The position numbers and the translations under genes were made by a program. Below the pieces are notes generated by a model. That model was given only the letters and a program-made list of their open reading frames with translations. It ran no database searches and was not told where the DNA came from. A stretch of 64,000 bases of DNA from Nymphaea colorata (lineage: Eukaryota > Streptophyta > Magnoliopsida > Nymphaeales > Nymphaeaceae): assembly GCF_008831285.2 (NCBI RefSeq), contig NC_045142.1:17611354-17675353 (forward strand), written 5' to 3'. How positions within the stretch are numbered: the stretch's first letter is position 1; each line of letters opens with the position of its first letter. Of the stretch, positions 36,642-48,842 are shown piece by piece.

Positions 36642-37414
36642 CTAGCATCGAGCTGTTTTGGTCGCCCTCCCTGCATCGAGTTGTTTTGGTCGCCCTCCCT
36701 GTCCAGGGGACACGCAGAGACGCGTGCAAGCCTCAGTTTGTACTAGGTGGTCGTCCCTTTTTTCCTTTTTTTATCTTCTTCCATCGTCGACCCTGAGCCA
36801 CCTAGAAGGCCTGACAGCATAAGGCGCACGGTCTGCCTTCTTCATCGCCATGTCAAGAAGAGAAGATTTAGCAAGCTTCGGGGCACGCTTGCCTAAGTTT
36901 TTTTTATCTTCTTTGGCAACAACCCATGACTGCTGCTCCCATAGCACCTGCTGCTTGCCGGACGCTGTTTCTGTCTCGCGGTAGCAGCAGGGGACACTCT
37001 CTAGCCGTCCTCCTTACAGCAGCATTGAACATTCTACCCTATAGCAGGGTGAAAAATAGTCGATTGTCGCTACGGATACCCTCGGAATCTGGCAGTAAAA
37101 CACCGCCCAAACCCCAGTTTCTATCGAAATCACGTAGCAGCCACCACATCTGAAGAAAACTCCATCGGCAAGACCTCAGGCTGTGTTAGGATTTGCCAAT
37201 AGTAGGCACGGCTTCATTCTGTCGACCATCTAACTCGGACCCCAGTCACCAGCAACCACCAGAGAGCATCAATATGGGACCGTGGCCTCGATCGGTCGCA
37301 GTTTGGACGAAGCCAGGCAGGCTGCCTCCTGGCCTCCCCGAGAGCCGCTGGGTATAGTGGAAGTGTAAGAGGGGAGGAGACTTGCCGCAAGTTTTCACCG
37401 AACTAGTAGAAAGG
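36642..37414 (+). mobile_element. Element II leader, segment 2 (unit 2)
   Basis: Continuation of the older element's leader, matching 52528-53244. It carries a unit-2-only 28-bp tandem duplication (36646-36673 and 36674-36701) and an inverted segment at 37211-37280 relative to unit 3. It ends at the AAAGG target of element III. Confidence 0.85.
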
Positions 37415-37718
37415 TGCGGAATTCCTTCATGGAGAACGTGAGAGAAGAGAGAGACGGGTGTTGGGCAGGAATGGCGAGTTCAATACTTTCCCCTTTCATT
37501 AAATGGTAATAAATATACAAAGGATTTACAACGTTTAGTTTTCAACGGTAGGAAAAGAAAAGCCTAATTAGGGAGTGCTAAACAAGGAAGGCAAGAAGAG
37601 AGACGTGTTGTCTTGAACGTTGGAAAATCTAGTCGTTTAGAGTATGCGACTTCTTGGTTCAACGTTCAAGACAGCACAACAAAGCTTTACAATTTTTAAT
37701 TTTATACTAAATTTAACA
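37415..37718 (-). repeat. 3' LTR of element III
   Basis: 304 bp. On the minus strand it runs TGTTAAATTTAG... to ...GGAATTCCGCA. It has the 30 bp missing from the other LTR. Confidence 0.92.
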
Positions 37719-37729
37719 TTCCCCTTCAA
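37719..37729 (-). other. Polypurine tract of element III
   Basis: Minus-strand ttgaaggggaa directly before the 3' LTR. Confidence 0.85.
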
Positions 37730-37850
37730 ACTGGTGTGTAAAGGTTTGTAACACCCAGTTTGCATAAAAGATGATTAAAACCTTCTTTCCCAAGTGCCTT
37801 AGTAAATACATCTGCTATTTGATCTTTGCTTCGAATATAGCATGTTCGTA

Positions 37851-40800
37851 TTATCCCTTGAAGCAGTTTCTCTCGTACAAATGACAGTCAAGTTCGATGT
37901 GTTTTGTCCGTTCATGAAACACTGGATTTGCAGCAATGTGTAATGCAGCTTGATTGTCACAATATACTGTTATAGGCGATATTTGACTGAAACCCATGTC
38001 ATGTAATAGATATCTTAACCATGTAATCTCACATACTAGATTTGCCATGGATCTGTATTCCGCTTCTGTAGATGATCTGGATACCGTGTTTTGTTTCTTT
38101 GTCTTCCAAGATATAGGTACTGATCCAAGAAAAACACAATAACCGGTGACAGAACGTCGTGTTTGTTGACACGCGGCCCAATCTAAATCGCAGAAAGCAC
38201 TTAATTGCATATTGTTTTCTTTGTTCATAAGAATGCCTTGACCAGGATGCTTTTTGAGGTAGCAAATGACATGGAATGCTGCTTGTAGATGTGGTAATCT
38301 AGGTTGCTGCATGAAGCGGCTTAACACATGTACAGCATATTGTATGTCCAGCCGAGTAATGCTCAAATATATTAGCCTCCCAACAAGTCGATGGTATTGA
38401 GTCGGATCCTTAATGAATTCTCCTTGTTTGATCTCTAAATTATGCTTTTGTTCCGTAGGAGTATCGGCCGGTTTTGCTCCCAAAAGACCTATTTCATGAA
38501 TTATGTCAGTTGCACATTTTTGTTGGGAAATATATATACCTTTGGCTGAGCGAGCAATTTCAATTCCTAGAAAATATTTAGGTTTGCCCAAATCTTTCAT
38601 GTGAAACTTTTTGCATAAGAAAATTTTGAAATTGTCAACTGCCTTTTCTGTATTACCCGCAATTAATAAATCATCAACATATATTAGGATAGCAATAAAA
38701 GTTTTTGCCGCTTCTAAATGTGAATAATGTATGATCAGCTTTGGATTGCATGAACCCGTATTCTTCAAGAGAAGTTGAGAGCTTGTAAAACCAATTTCTT
38801 GGGGATTGTTTCAATCCATAAAGAGATTTGTGCAATTTACATACCTGATTCTCTCCCTGTTTTGCATATCCTTGTGGCATTTGCATATATACTTCTTCAA
38901 GCAAGTCTCCATGCAAGAATGCATTATTAACATCCATTTGGCACATGATCCAATCTTGATTAGCTGCAATGGTGAGAAAGGTATGTACCGTTACCATCTT
39001 TGCAACTGGTGCAAAAGTTTCGTTGTAGTCCAACCCCTCTTGTTGAGAGTATCCTTTAGCTACCAAACGAGCTTTATATCGTTCAATAGATCCATCTGAT
39101 CTCAACTTGATTTTGTAGACCCATTTGCTCCCAATTGATTTCACTCCCTTTGGAAGCGTCGTAATAGTCCAAGTTTTATTCTCTTGAAGGGCACGAATTT
39201 CGCAATCCATGGCATCTTGCCATTCCTTGTACTGCACAGCTTCTTCGTACTTTTGAGGCTCAGATTTAGACATAAGAGAAGTGAGAAACGCAAACTGTCT
39301 ATTAGAAAAACGTTGAAAAGAGATAAACTTGTTCAACTCATACCTTGTTCCTTGTTTGCGACCTGACATGAGAGGGCTATTGGTTGAAGGTGAGGCGACG
39401 AGGGTACAAAAGTAGTCATTCAACCAAGTTCGGGACTTTCTAACTCGAGCGGATCTCCTAATGGGTCCAAAAGTCTGATTTGGTCAAGAGAAGAGTTTGG
39501 CTCATTGGAATCTAAGGATACAATGAAGTCTTCTTGATGTCTAATGGATCCGGGTGTTGGATTTGGATCTTGATCAAAAGACAGGTTGGAATTGGTGGGT
39601 AAAATAGGTTCTTCTAGATGTTCTCTATCAAGATTCAAAGGTTCTTCGATCTCTAAGTGGGTTGTATCTAGTGGTGTGCTAAGAAACGTTCCATTGGCAT
39701 CGTCTTGATAGTTAACTTCATCATGGTTGTAAGGTATGGGTAAAACAATATTAGTTTTGTCATTCTTCCTGTTTTGGAAAGGAAAAATATGTTCGTAAAA
39801 CACAACGTCTCGACTAGAAAACACTTTGTGAGTTTCTATATCATACAACTTTTATGCTTTTTGCCCCTCGGGATATCCAATAAATATGCATTTGGATGCC
39901 CGAGGCTCGAATTTATCCTTTTTGTGACTGGTGTTAGTGGCGTAGCATAGCGACCCAAAAATTTTCAAATGTTTAATATTGGGTTTTTTCTTAAACAATC
40001 TTTCAAAAGGGGTTTTTCGATCAAGTTTTAAAGAAGGGATACGATTTATCAAATAGGCAGCCGTTAAAATGCATTCCCCCCAAAATCGTATAGGAAGGTT
40101 CGATTCAAATCAAAGAGCCCTAGCAACCTCGAGGAGGTGTCTATGTTTATGCTCTACTACACCGTTTTGTTGTGGTGTAGCAACACAACTATGTTGATGG
40201 GTAGTCCCTTGATTTTGTAAAAATTCTTTCATTTCGAGTGAGAAAAACTCAGTCCCATTATCGGATCGTAAAGATTTAATTTGGCAATTAAATTGGGTTT
40301 TGATTAAGGCGAAAAAATTTTTGATGACATGGAGCGCTTCAAACTTATGCCTCATTAAGAAAATCCATGGGGCACGGGAAAAGTCATCTACAATACTAAG
40401 AAAATAGTAGGCACCAGAAATAGTGGATTGGGAGTAAGGGCCCCAAATATCACAATGAATCAAATCAAAAGGATGAGTTGTAGAAATATCACCCAAATCA
40501 AACTTAAGTCGTGTCTGTTTTGCACGATGGCACACATCACACATATGATCATTTTTCAAAACAAGACTCAAATCTAAATTTTTGTTCACTAATTTCAGAC
40601 GAGAAGATAAAATATGACCTAATCTCTTATGCCAAAGTTCATGCGAAGAAAGGGAAAAATAGGTATAAGCACAAGTTGGTTCTTGTTGGAGAACATAAAG
40701 ACCGCCTTTCACCTCACCCCGACCAATCGTCATCTTCGATGCCAGGTCCTAGATAACACAATGATCAGAAAAAAAATTTACAGAACACTTTAAGTTTCTA

Positions 40801-42210
40801 GTAAGTTCACTAACAGAGAGCAAATTGACTTTAAATGATGGTATGCATAACACATTGTCCATTTCAAAAGACGACATAGATATTTTGCCCATTTGATGAA
40901 CTAGGAGAGTTCTTCCATTTGGTAATGTCATAGGTACATTACACATTTTTAACTCATGGAGTGCATGTGGATTAGAGCATATATGTCGACTGGCTCCCAA
41001 ATCAATAATCCAACTAAGAGAATGTAAATTAGTTGAGTCATTGTTACCTGTGTGAGCTATATTACCTGCAAAATTGATGTTGGCCGGTTGATCCTTCACC
41101 AAAGATAGAAGTCTGTGATATTGTTCAATGGTGAAGGCTGGCGCAATGCTCCTAGTATAGTGTCCTCCACTGTCTTGACCAAAGACGTCATTAGAAAAGC
41201 TGTGTTTCAGATCTGGTTTGGTTTGGTTTTGACTGACGTTGCCTGCAATATTTTGCTTAAAGCTCGGATCATAAAGACGATGGCCTGGTGGGTACCCAAT
41301 CAGCTTGAAGCATTTCTCTTTAATGTGTCCAACACCTTGGCAAAAACTACAGATTGGTCTGGTTTGTCGTCCTCCTTTGTTTCGTTGGAAACCAGCACCA
41401 TTCTCCCGTTGGAACCTCTTTTCTTGATTGATTTTCATGATAGCTAGGGCAGCGGTTCCTTCATTTGTAGAACTTGAAAAACGTGCTTCCCGTTGCTTTT
41501 CTTCTTGTAGTACCATAGCATAGACTTTATTGATATTTGGGAGAGGGTCAATAAGTATAATCTGCCCTCTAATGGAATTGTATGAGTCATTTAGACCCAT
41601 AAGAAATTGCATGACACACTCCCTTTGGATTTGATCCGAATATGCCTTCATGGCACCACAAGAACAAATAGGGATGAGAGAGTAGGAACCAAGTTCATCC
41701 CAAAAAGCTTTTAGTTTAGTATAATATGATGCAATGGACATAGTATCTTATTGTAGACGGCATATGGAACTTTGGATTTGGAAAATCTGGGGAGCAAGAC
41801 TTTGTGTGAAGAGCTCTTTCAAATCTTGCCAGACTTCTCTAGCATTAGTCGAGTATATGATGCTTGCTAAAATATCCTTAGTGACAGAATTCAAGATCCA
41901 AGATAATACAAGATTATTGCATCTAACCCACATACGATGGTTAGGATCACTCTTGTTTGGTTCTATAACTGAACCATCTATGAAGCCGATCTTATTTTTT
42001 TGCTGAGAGGGCCATTACCATGGCTCTACTCCATGTTCCATAATTTTCTCCATTAAAACTTTGAGACACCAAAGCATTTCCAGGATTATCGGAATGATGA
42101 ATATAAAAGGGATCAGATAGCACCTGGATATCGGCACCATTGATGTTGAGATCTGCATCATCACCAGACGGACAGCCATTATTGATCTCCATATGTGCAC
42201 GTTCTGCCAT
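37851..42210 (-). pseudogene. Copia Gag-Pol polyprotein, broken (element III)
   Basis: Starts at the ATG at 42210 (MAERAHMEIN). Gag includes SFNGENYGTWSRAMVMAL. A seven-A run near 41995 adds one base against the expected frame. A stop at 41748 precedes the rest of Gag, with the zinc knuckle CSFCQGVGHIKEKC. The protease motif reads IIDLGASRHICSN, so the usual Ser/Thr of D-S/T-G is Leu. An integrase HHCC region (LWHKRLGH... CDVC), then HCDIWGP and SDNGTEF supply the acidic residues. Stops lie at 40749, 40110 and 39852, and a frameshift near 39430 precedes RT ([21 protein letters not shown]). An extra A near 38700 separates these from YVDD (38670-38681). RNase H starts CDLDWAACQQTRRSVTGY. The tail stops at 37851. 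Every domain is present but not translatable as one protein. Confidence 0.93.
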
Positions 42211-42220
42211 TAAATTCAAT

Positions 42221-42232
42221 GCTCTGATACCA
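42221..42232 (-). other. Primer-binding site of element III
   Basis: Minus-strand tggtatcagagc abutting the 5' LTR; complementary to initiator-Met tRNA. Confidence 0.95.
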
Positions 42233-42506
42233 TGTGGAATTCCTTCATGGAGAACGTGAGAGAAGAGAGAGACGGGCGTTGGGCAGGAATGGCGAGTTCA
42301 ATACTTTCCCCTTTCATTAAATGGTAATAAATATACAAAGGATTTACAACGTTTAGTTTTCAACGGTAGGAAAAGAAAAGCCTAATTAGGGAGTGCTAAA
42401 CAAGGAAGGCAAGAAGAGAGACGTGTTGTCTTGAACGTTGGAAAATCTAGTCGTTTAGAGTATGCGACTTCTTGGTTTAATTTTTAATTTTATACTAAAT
42501 TTAACA
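42233..42506 (-). repeat. 5' LTR of element III
   Basis: 274 bp, almost identical to 37415-37718 apart from a 30-bp deletion next to its 5' end. Confidence 0.92.
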
Positions 42507-42740
42507 AAAGGTCTTCCTCACGGTGGCAGTGAGAAAACTCGTCTGTGGCAGCGGCGGGGGCACGGCGGACAAATCCCAAGCAGAGCTCTTGCGAGAGGAG
42601 AGAGATGCTCTCGAGAGGAGAGAATGGAACCAGAGAAACGCGAGAAAATCGCGATAGAGGGGTTTGTATACAAAAATTTTAAAATTACCGAATCAGTCCA
42701 CTATTTTCGCATCATTTTCAAAAAGGCTGTCGTACTTTTC
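42507..42740 (+). mobile_element. Element II leader, segment 3, ending at deletion junction
   Basis: Matches 53240-53478. It stops at about 42740, within cgtacttttcata, where the sequence switches to the last part of LOR exon 2. Everything between these points in the ancestral unit is absent: element II gag-pol, its 3' LTR, block C, the LOR promoter and exon 1. A frame from this leader (ATG at about 42624) crosses the junction but is out of phase with LOR. Confidence 0.85.
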
Positions 42741-43527
42741 ATAGAAACTCCCTCACCGACCCACTTGCGGAGGTATTATACAAGCTTTTTCATGTACACC
42801 ATTGCTTATTTGCTTATGTTCAACCCCTCCCACGACTTGAATCGAATCAATGGCAAACCAATTAGATTCAGTGGCTGATTCGACAGAGTTATGTGTCGGC
42901 TTTTAACTATCATTTAAACTATTTTAAGATTTTTTGTATTTTTAATTGATTCGTATATTAAAAAAAATACATGTATTGTTTTTTTTTTGGCAGATTCACA
43001 TGATTTCATGCATGTCCTTGTAGGCTACTTAGAATTGGAACCATATATTGCATATCAACTGCTCCATACTGCAGTATTAGTGATTATTTATGAACTAGAC
43101 AGTTGTCCCTCTTAATTCATTTGAATACAGCAAGGGTTCTTCAGACTTCTTGCTCTATTTTAGTTATCTTTTACTATTCAAACTGTGCTTTTGTTTGTTG
43201 TTTAGCAAGGAGAACAGCAACAAAATGTTTCATGAATCTTCCTCAACATGAATCAGTCTATTTACAGTTTCTTTTGCAAGAAACTAAACATAGACTTGAA
43301 CCCTTTTAACATCAAGATATAATATATATATATACATATAGATCACAAATTAAAATGAATATTAACGAGATGGTGATTATGTATTACTTGATTGACAGGT
43401 CAACCAGAAGTGTGTGAATGAACCAAAAATCACTTTGGGGAAAGATGTCCTCAGTTTGTGCATCCAACCAGGAATCGACCAAGTGATCGTGATGGGACTC
43501 GTCATCATCAACCATGCAATGAGATGA
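42741..43527 (+). pseudogene. Truncated LOR gene, copy 2 (exon 2 end and exon 3)
   Basis: Begins in the middle of exon 2 (HRNSLTDPLAEV...) where the upstream part has been deleted. The exon 2 donor region reads cattcatg|gt-like instead of attcag|gt and may not splice. Intron 2 is conserved, with an internal deletion of about 60 bp compared with copy 1. Exon 3 at 43399-43527 is intact: VNQKCVNEPKITLGKDVLSL continuing CIQPGIDQVIVMGLVIINHAMR, stop at 43525-43527. Without a promoter, exon 1 or most of exon 2 it cannot make a LOR protein, but it shows the original exon 3 frame. Confidence 0.9.
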
Positions 43528-44954
43528 TCCATTGCTTAGCTGATCACCCACTCAGGATCAACAACTGCATTGTTCTTCCTCCAGTCAGCTCCACTGTTGC
43601 TAATTGAATAAATTATGACATGCTACCAGATGATTAATATAATATGTAAGAGTAGGTCAGGTACTTTGTTTGGTACATGAAGTGCGTAATCAACCTCCCC
43701 GGGACCAGGCCATTTGTCGCACACGCAGCTGGCCACCTCGATTATGTAGTGGGTCCTACCACCATTTGGCTCATGGCATTTACCTTTTGGGAGGTTCATT
43801 TGCATTAGGTGAAGAATAAATTGGTTTGGGATATTGTACTTGCCTTATTTCCAAATTTTTATGTGTGCAAATACCTCCGGAATATCAATTTTTTGTGTTC
43901 TTACTAAAATTCAAAAGTTGATAGAATTAAGAAAAGAACCAATTTTGTCAAATCGGAGAAATGTGTTTGCCCAATTAAAAAGGCGTAATTCAAGGATCAA
44001 TTCTCATCAAATCAACCATTTAAATGACAATTTTATGGTTAATTAGGTTTCACAAGAAAGCGGATTCCAAGGTACTAATTGTGCATAAGTTTGTAGTGGA
44101 TTCTAGCTGCGCTAGATCTACTCTCCATTCCTGTAGGCTAAACGTTAGGTGACAATATGACATTAGTATTAGTAGGGTTTTACACTGTAGGCAGTTTCGC
44201 TAAGTAAATATTAAAAAATAGTGTATCACATTTGGCATTTTCTTACCTGTTAAGGCCTGTTTGGTAGTTCAACATTTCTACCGAGCCAGTGTGCAGTTCT
44301 TCTACATGTATTCTTACCTGGAAGGGGTTTCTCCGGAACTAAAAAGCCAGAAAAAGTGATGTTCAAGTTCTCGTTTGAGACAAAGAGCTTACCACCAAGC
44401 ACTTAGCAAGCACACCACACCTTCAACTATTTGCTCATTTCTATATATTGGTGACCTTAAAGGTTTGAAAATTTTTGAATTAGAACCCTCAGCTCCAAAA
44501 TTTGTGGCTACCGCTGGCATTCGGTTTGACCCTGCCCGTATGAACCATGTAGTGTGATTCTCATGGAGATTGGCATAATAGACTGGGAGAGGGCTGCTAG
44601 GCAGACAGTCTTCATTTTGAACTTTCGTTTTGCCAACTTTCTGTGCTGTAAATGGTGGTGGAGGTGCAGTGATATGCAAGATTAAGTATAGTGGAGGCAT
44701 CACCTTGAGGTGCCGAAAACAGTCCTGAACCCTAAGGGGATAGGGAAAAAGGAAAATGCTTTGGCTTTCACTCGGATTGTAGGATTAGTCCCCTGCTAAC
44801 CCGAATTACATACTGTGGGCACGGCAGGTAACTTCTCTACAATATCAAACACGTATATGAAAAATGCATCCAATTTCAACCTTAGTGGTAATGAATGCAT
44901 GTTCATGGACTTAATGTCCATGACATCCCTTCCAGTCCATGAGCAGCGATCTAC
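43528..44954. repeat. Block B, copy 2, downstream part
   Basis: Matches 19576-21455 apart from the absence of the MITE-like insertion at 20111-20493 and small indels. No gene is recognised. Confidence 0.85.
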
Positions 44955-44971
44955 TAGACGTGTGTGTGTGC

Positions 44972-45008
<37 letters not shown>

Positions 45009-45618
45009 AGCTAAAAAATGGGTGCACGTAATGCCCAGAAGCCTGCAATAATTTTTTAACAGCATTTAAAGAAAGATAAGAAGCCAACCAATTGCTTTTG
45101 TATCAAGAACGAGGGAACTGTGTTGACACGAGAGATGGAAAGTAGGGAAAGATAAGATACACTTTCTTTATCTCCTTGCCTCAGCAAACTTGTTTGTTTC
45201 AGCAAGAAGATTGCCAAAATCATTCTTGGAGGATGATGATGACTGCTTGATTTTGAAAGATGATCAGCAACTGCACACAAAAAGAATGATGATGAGCAAA
45301 ATATTTATAGATTAATTAGAAAGTTTCCTGAAAACAGTTACATTTTGAGTAGAACCGAATTCAAAGAGTGGTAGTCTGCTATTCCTAAATTTCATTAGTT
45401 AATGCAGTCTCATTTGAAATCTGATGATCCATTGCCTTAAGAAAAAAAAAGTTTCCAAGAAAGATGTTTTGCCCACAACTTTTATTGGAAAAATTAATGT
45501 GCTTCTTCCAAATTCAATAATGTAGTTGGATGCGTGCTTCCTTCTTGGACACTAGCAAGGGCTGATCCGTTGTTCTTTATCATGAAAATTAACCCTCCAT
45601 AAGGAAGAATCAAGTGAC
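44955..45618. other. Inverted segment between B2 and A3
   Basis: About 660 bp in reverse orientation relative to 21470-22110 of the previous unit. The left junction is a (TG)n(TA)n tract that is the reverse of the CA/TA tract found inside block A1/A2. The right junction is at gtgacaac|ttcagttc, with about 160 bp of block A missing. Flanking B2 and A3 sequences remain in direct order. Confidence 0.88.
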
Positions 45619-46226
45619 AACTTCAGTTCTAAATAAACATTCCCGAGCTTCCAATTCAGATGCAGTTCTAAATGGATCATAATGCAGTTCAGATTTAGTT
45701 GTGCATTTAGAAGTTTGATTTGAAGATTATGATATAATCAATTTAATAGTCGGATCCAGATCAGAGTCAGATTGTGAATTTAAAAGTTGGACATAGATAT
45801 GTGGTAAAATTTGACTCATTCCTATTAATTTGAATCTAAATATGCGAACAATTGATGAATTGGATATGGTGAAGGGTATATCCGCTTTGAATCCAATCTG
45901 TTGACATCGCTAACAAATTAATAAGCATCCAACAAGACTGTTTTTTGTTATTGCAAAGCAAACACAAGTATATAAAATCTCAAAAATTGTAACTGCCCTC
46001 ATAGACAAAATATGTGAACATTAAATTGCAAGAACTTAGGTACCACCATTCATTTTGCCACGTTATGTAGATGCATACTTAAACTGAATCTCCCTTCCAG
46101 CATGCTTCATTGGAATACGTTTGCATGTACTGGGCATTACTAATTAACATATCACCAGAAAGTTTACGTTGTTCGCATCATCTATCACCACATGTTTTAC
46201 ATATCATAAAAAAAAGTGCATGTTCT

Positions 46227-46676
46227 TAGGGATGTCAATTGATCCGATTTGAATTGCATATGCCTTTAGTTGCCTCTGCTTTTTCGGATATTCACATATT
46301 CAGTTTCAAATTTGGATTAAAATAAAATAGAAAGAAAAGTATATCTGAATCTGAAATCCGATTTCACAATCCAAATTTGATTTGTTTCCTTTATATATGA
46401 ATCCAAATCCAAATTTTTGAACCAAATTCGTTTGATTTTCAAAATATAAGTGTGTTAGATGTAGGTTATTTATTTAAAACTAAATCTGATCCAAATCTGA
46501 ATCAATTTGGATATTTATGTATATCTGAAACTGAATTCAAATCTGATCTGATGTCATTTCTTAATTCTGAGTCCGAACTGACTTTTTAATCAAATATTAA
46601 ACATTTTTCCATATCCTATTTTAATCAAAGAGTTTGATCGGATATCCAATCCAAATCAAATGTATTGACATCCCTA
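46227..46676. mobile_element. hAT-type MITE, copy in A3
   Basis: Best preserved of the three orthologous insertions: TAGGGATGTCAATTGATCC at the left and the inverse of TAGGGATGTCAATACA at the right. Confidence 0.72.
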
Positions 46677-47402
46677 GCTTTTCTTATCCAGTTCAGAAAA
46701 AAAAAAAACATGAGGAAATTGAGAAGTCAAAAAACTAATTGCATCTTTTTTGTTCCTCTTCTTTTGCAGATTATGGATCCATCGATTGGACACATGCTTC
46801 TGGAACACAACTTGGCAAGCTTTTGGTTGGTAAATTCTTTGAGGTCCCCCTTCAAGTACACTTAATTTCTACACCCAATTTCTCTACTTGCATATCTCAT
46901 TCCTTTGGAGCTTTTTCAAAACAATAGAATGTGCTCACTTGGTGCAAGATACTGTTCCATATGGCCACCATATGGCCATTTGGTGGAAAGATTCATAGTT
47001 GTTAGATATTTCAAGCTTTGTGTTTACTAGCACATTCATTAGTGGGCTGTACCAAGTTGTCATGTTTGCATCTGTGTGTTCATTTTTTCTAATGAGAATC
47101 TGCTACAAGACTGTTGACCCACTTCTTTGTCCTTTATGAGATGAATAAAAATGGACTAATGCTGTTTTTCAAAAGGTATAGGCCCATGCTATTAAGATAA
47201 AGTTGGGCACCAAATTGCTTCACATGGTACATCACTAAGATCTTGTTCATCCCCCATGAAGATCCTCCTACTCTGCTTTCCAAGATAAAGGGAAAAGGCA
47301 AAGACTGATTATTGTGATGGCGTACATCATTCCTTATGCAGATTTTCTTCTCTCCCCGATGCCATATGGATAATGTTTACTTAATTAAGACATGTGGAAA
47401 TT

Positions 47403-47506
<104 letters not shown>

Positions 47507-47513
47507 GGTTGAG

Positions 47514-47639
47514 TGATCCATGATGACCATCCTGATAGGCGGTTGAGAGAAAAAAAAAAGTGATGCATTTTCACCATCTAGTATTAGTTTGCATCTTTTT
47601 CTCATTGTTTTTCTGTCAACAGTTCATCATGATAGATCG
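47514..47639. mobile_element. Small MITE with inverted ends (A3)
   Basis: Paralogue of 2255-2374, with a rearranged left end (tgatccatgatgaccatcct). Confidence 0.5.
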
Positions 47640-48842
47640 GGCCATGAGATGATCAGTGAACTTGGTACCAAAAGTGAAATGGGGAGCCGGATCCTTAACT
47701 CTTTTGTGATAAGTGATAAGATATTATAGGACGTCCATTACTATGGGTGTTATGCCCAGTTTTTTGTGTTGCCTAAAGAACCACATTGTTTAGAACTAAA
47801 CAATGTTTGTCCATCTAATTAACAGTCATGACCAGAACTTCTTTTATCATTTAAAAATTGATTCTAGTGATAATAGGTGCCCCTTACATTCAAACAGCAT
47901 TTGATAGCTTTGAGTCTTAGAGTCAAGGTGTTTTGACATCCACCCTGATCTTATGAACAAGACTGACTCCACCCCCAACAAGACACATAATCAATGATTT
48001 CTGTGTTCAACCCTGGTTTCTACATCCACTAATTTTGTCCAAACACTAGTTTCCAAAGCAACAGTGAATCATTTTTTTGGAATCCATGGATTATCATATG
48101 AATAAGAGGCGGATGCCAGTGTAGCCAATTGCCCACACAGACCCCAAAAACTTCCTATTCTGTATTGATATTTGTAAATAATTTTTTTCATTTATATATT
48201 GGTGCCCTTAAAAATTTTAAACCTTATCTGGCTCTCTGCCCTTGATATGAATATTCTCGAGATTCGCAAAGGTCACATTTCCTAACTTGGGACTGTCTCA
48301 TTCTGATAGAAGCAAGATTTGGTGTGGGCGTCATGGAAGATTCAACATTAAATTGAGCTTTGAAGCCTTTCAAAGACCCTCTAGACAAGTGACATAAACA
48401 AGCTTCTCATACATTCTAAATGCATAATGTTGCCCTCTTTATATGCCAAGTTGGGCAATGAACTCTCTAGAAAAGTGGTAGAAAAAGGAAAGGAACTGGT
48501 AGAGCATAATTGAAAGCCCCTCCCCCCATCCTTCCCTTCCCTCCCTGGAAAAAACAAACAAGGTTGGTTTCCTATTCATTCATCTTTATGAGTAATAAGT
48601 ATAAAGATATTCATGGATAATGGTACAAATTGCTTTTCCTCTAATAAAATAAGATACATGAATATCTTAACACTGAAAAGAACGGGTGAAACTCGGATTG
48701 GTATACACGTAAATCCCACATGATGTAAGCTCACTGCAATAGCCACAGCAAGTTGTTGAAACCATAAGGGAATCCAAGAAACATAAATAAATGAAAGGCT
48801 AGTCCCAAAAGAATGCCTGCTACACACCCATAACCACGTAGA

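Larger units (their letters stand above)
37415..42506 (-). mobile_element. Ty1/copia retrotransposon, element III (5,092 bp, reversed)
   Basis: A different copia lineage from elements I and II, inserted in the opposite direction into the element II leader. The target duplication AAAGG lies at 37410-37414 and 42507-42511, and the empty site is at 53240-53244. Reading on the minus strand: 5' LTR 42506-42233, primer site, gag-pol, polypurine tract, 3' LTR 37718-37415. The LTRs differ by only two to three substitutions plus a 30-bp deletion in the 5' LTR, so this is the youngest insertion in the window. It is nevertheless disabled by several stops and homopolymer frameshifts. Confidence 0.95.

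Noticed and set aside
42462-42878. 138-codon frame crossing the copia leader and LOR exon 2
   Set aside because: It is out of phase with LOR and made of leader plus intron translation; not a credible fusion protein.
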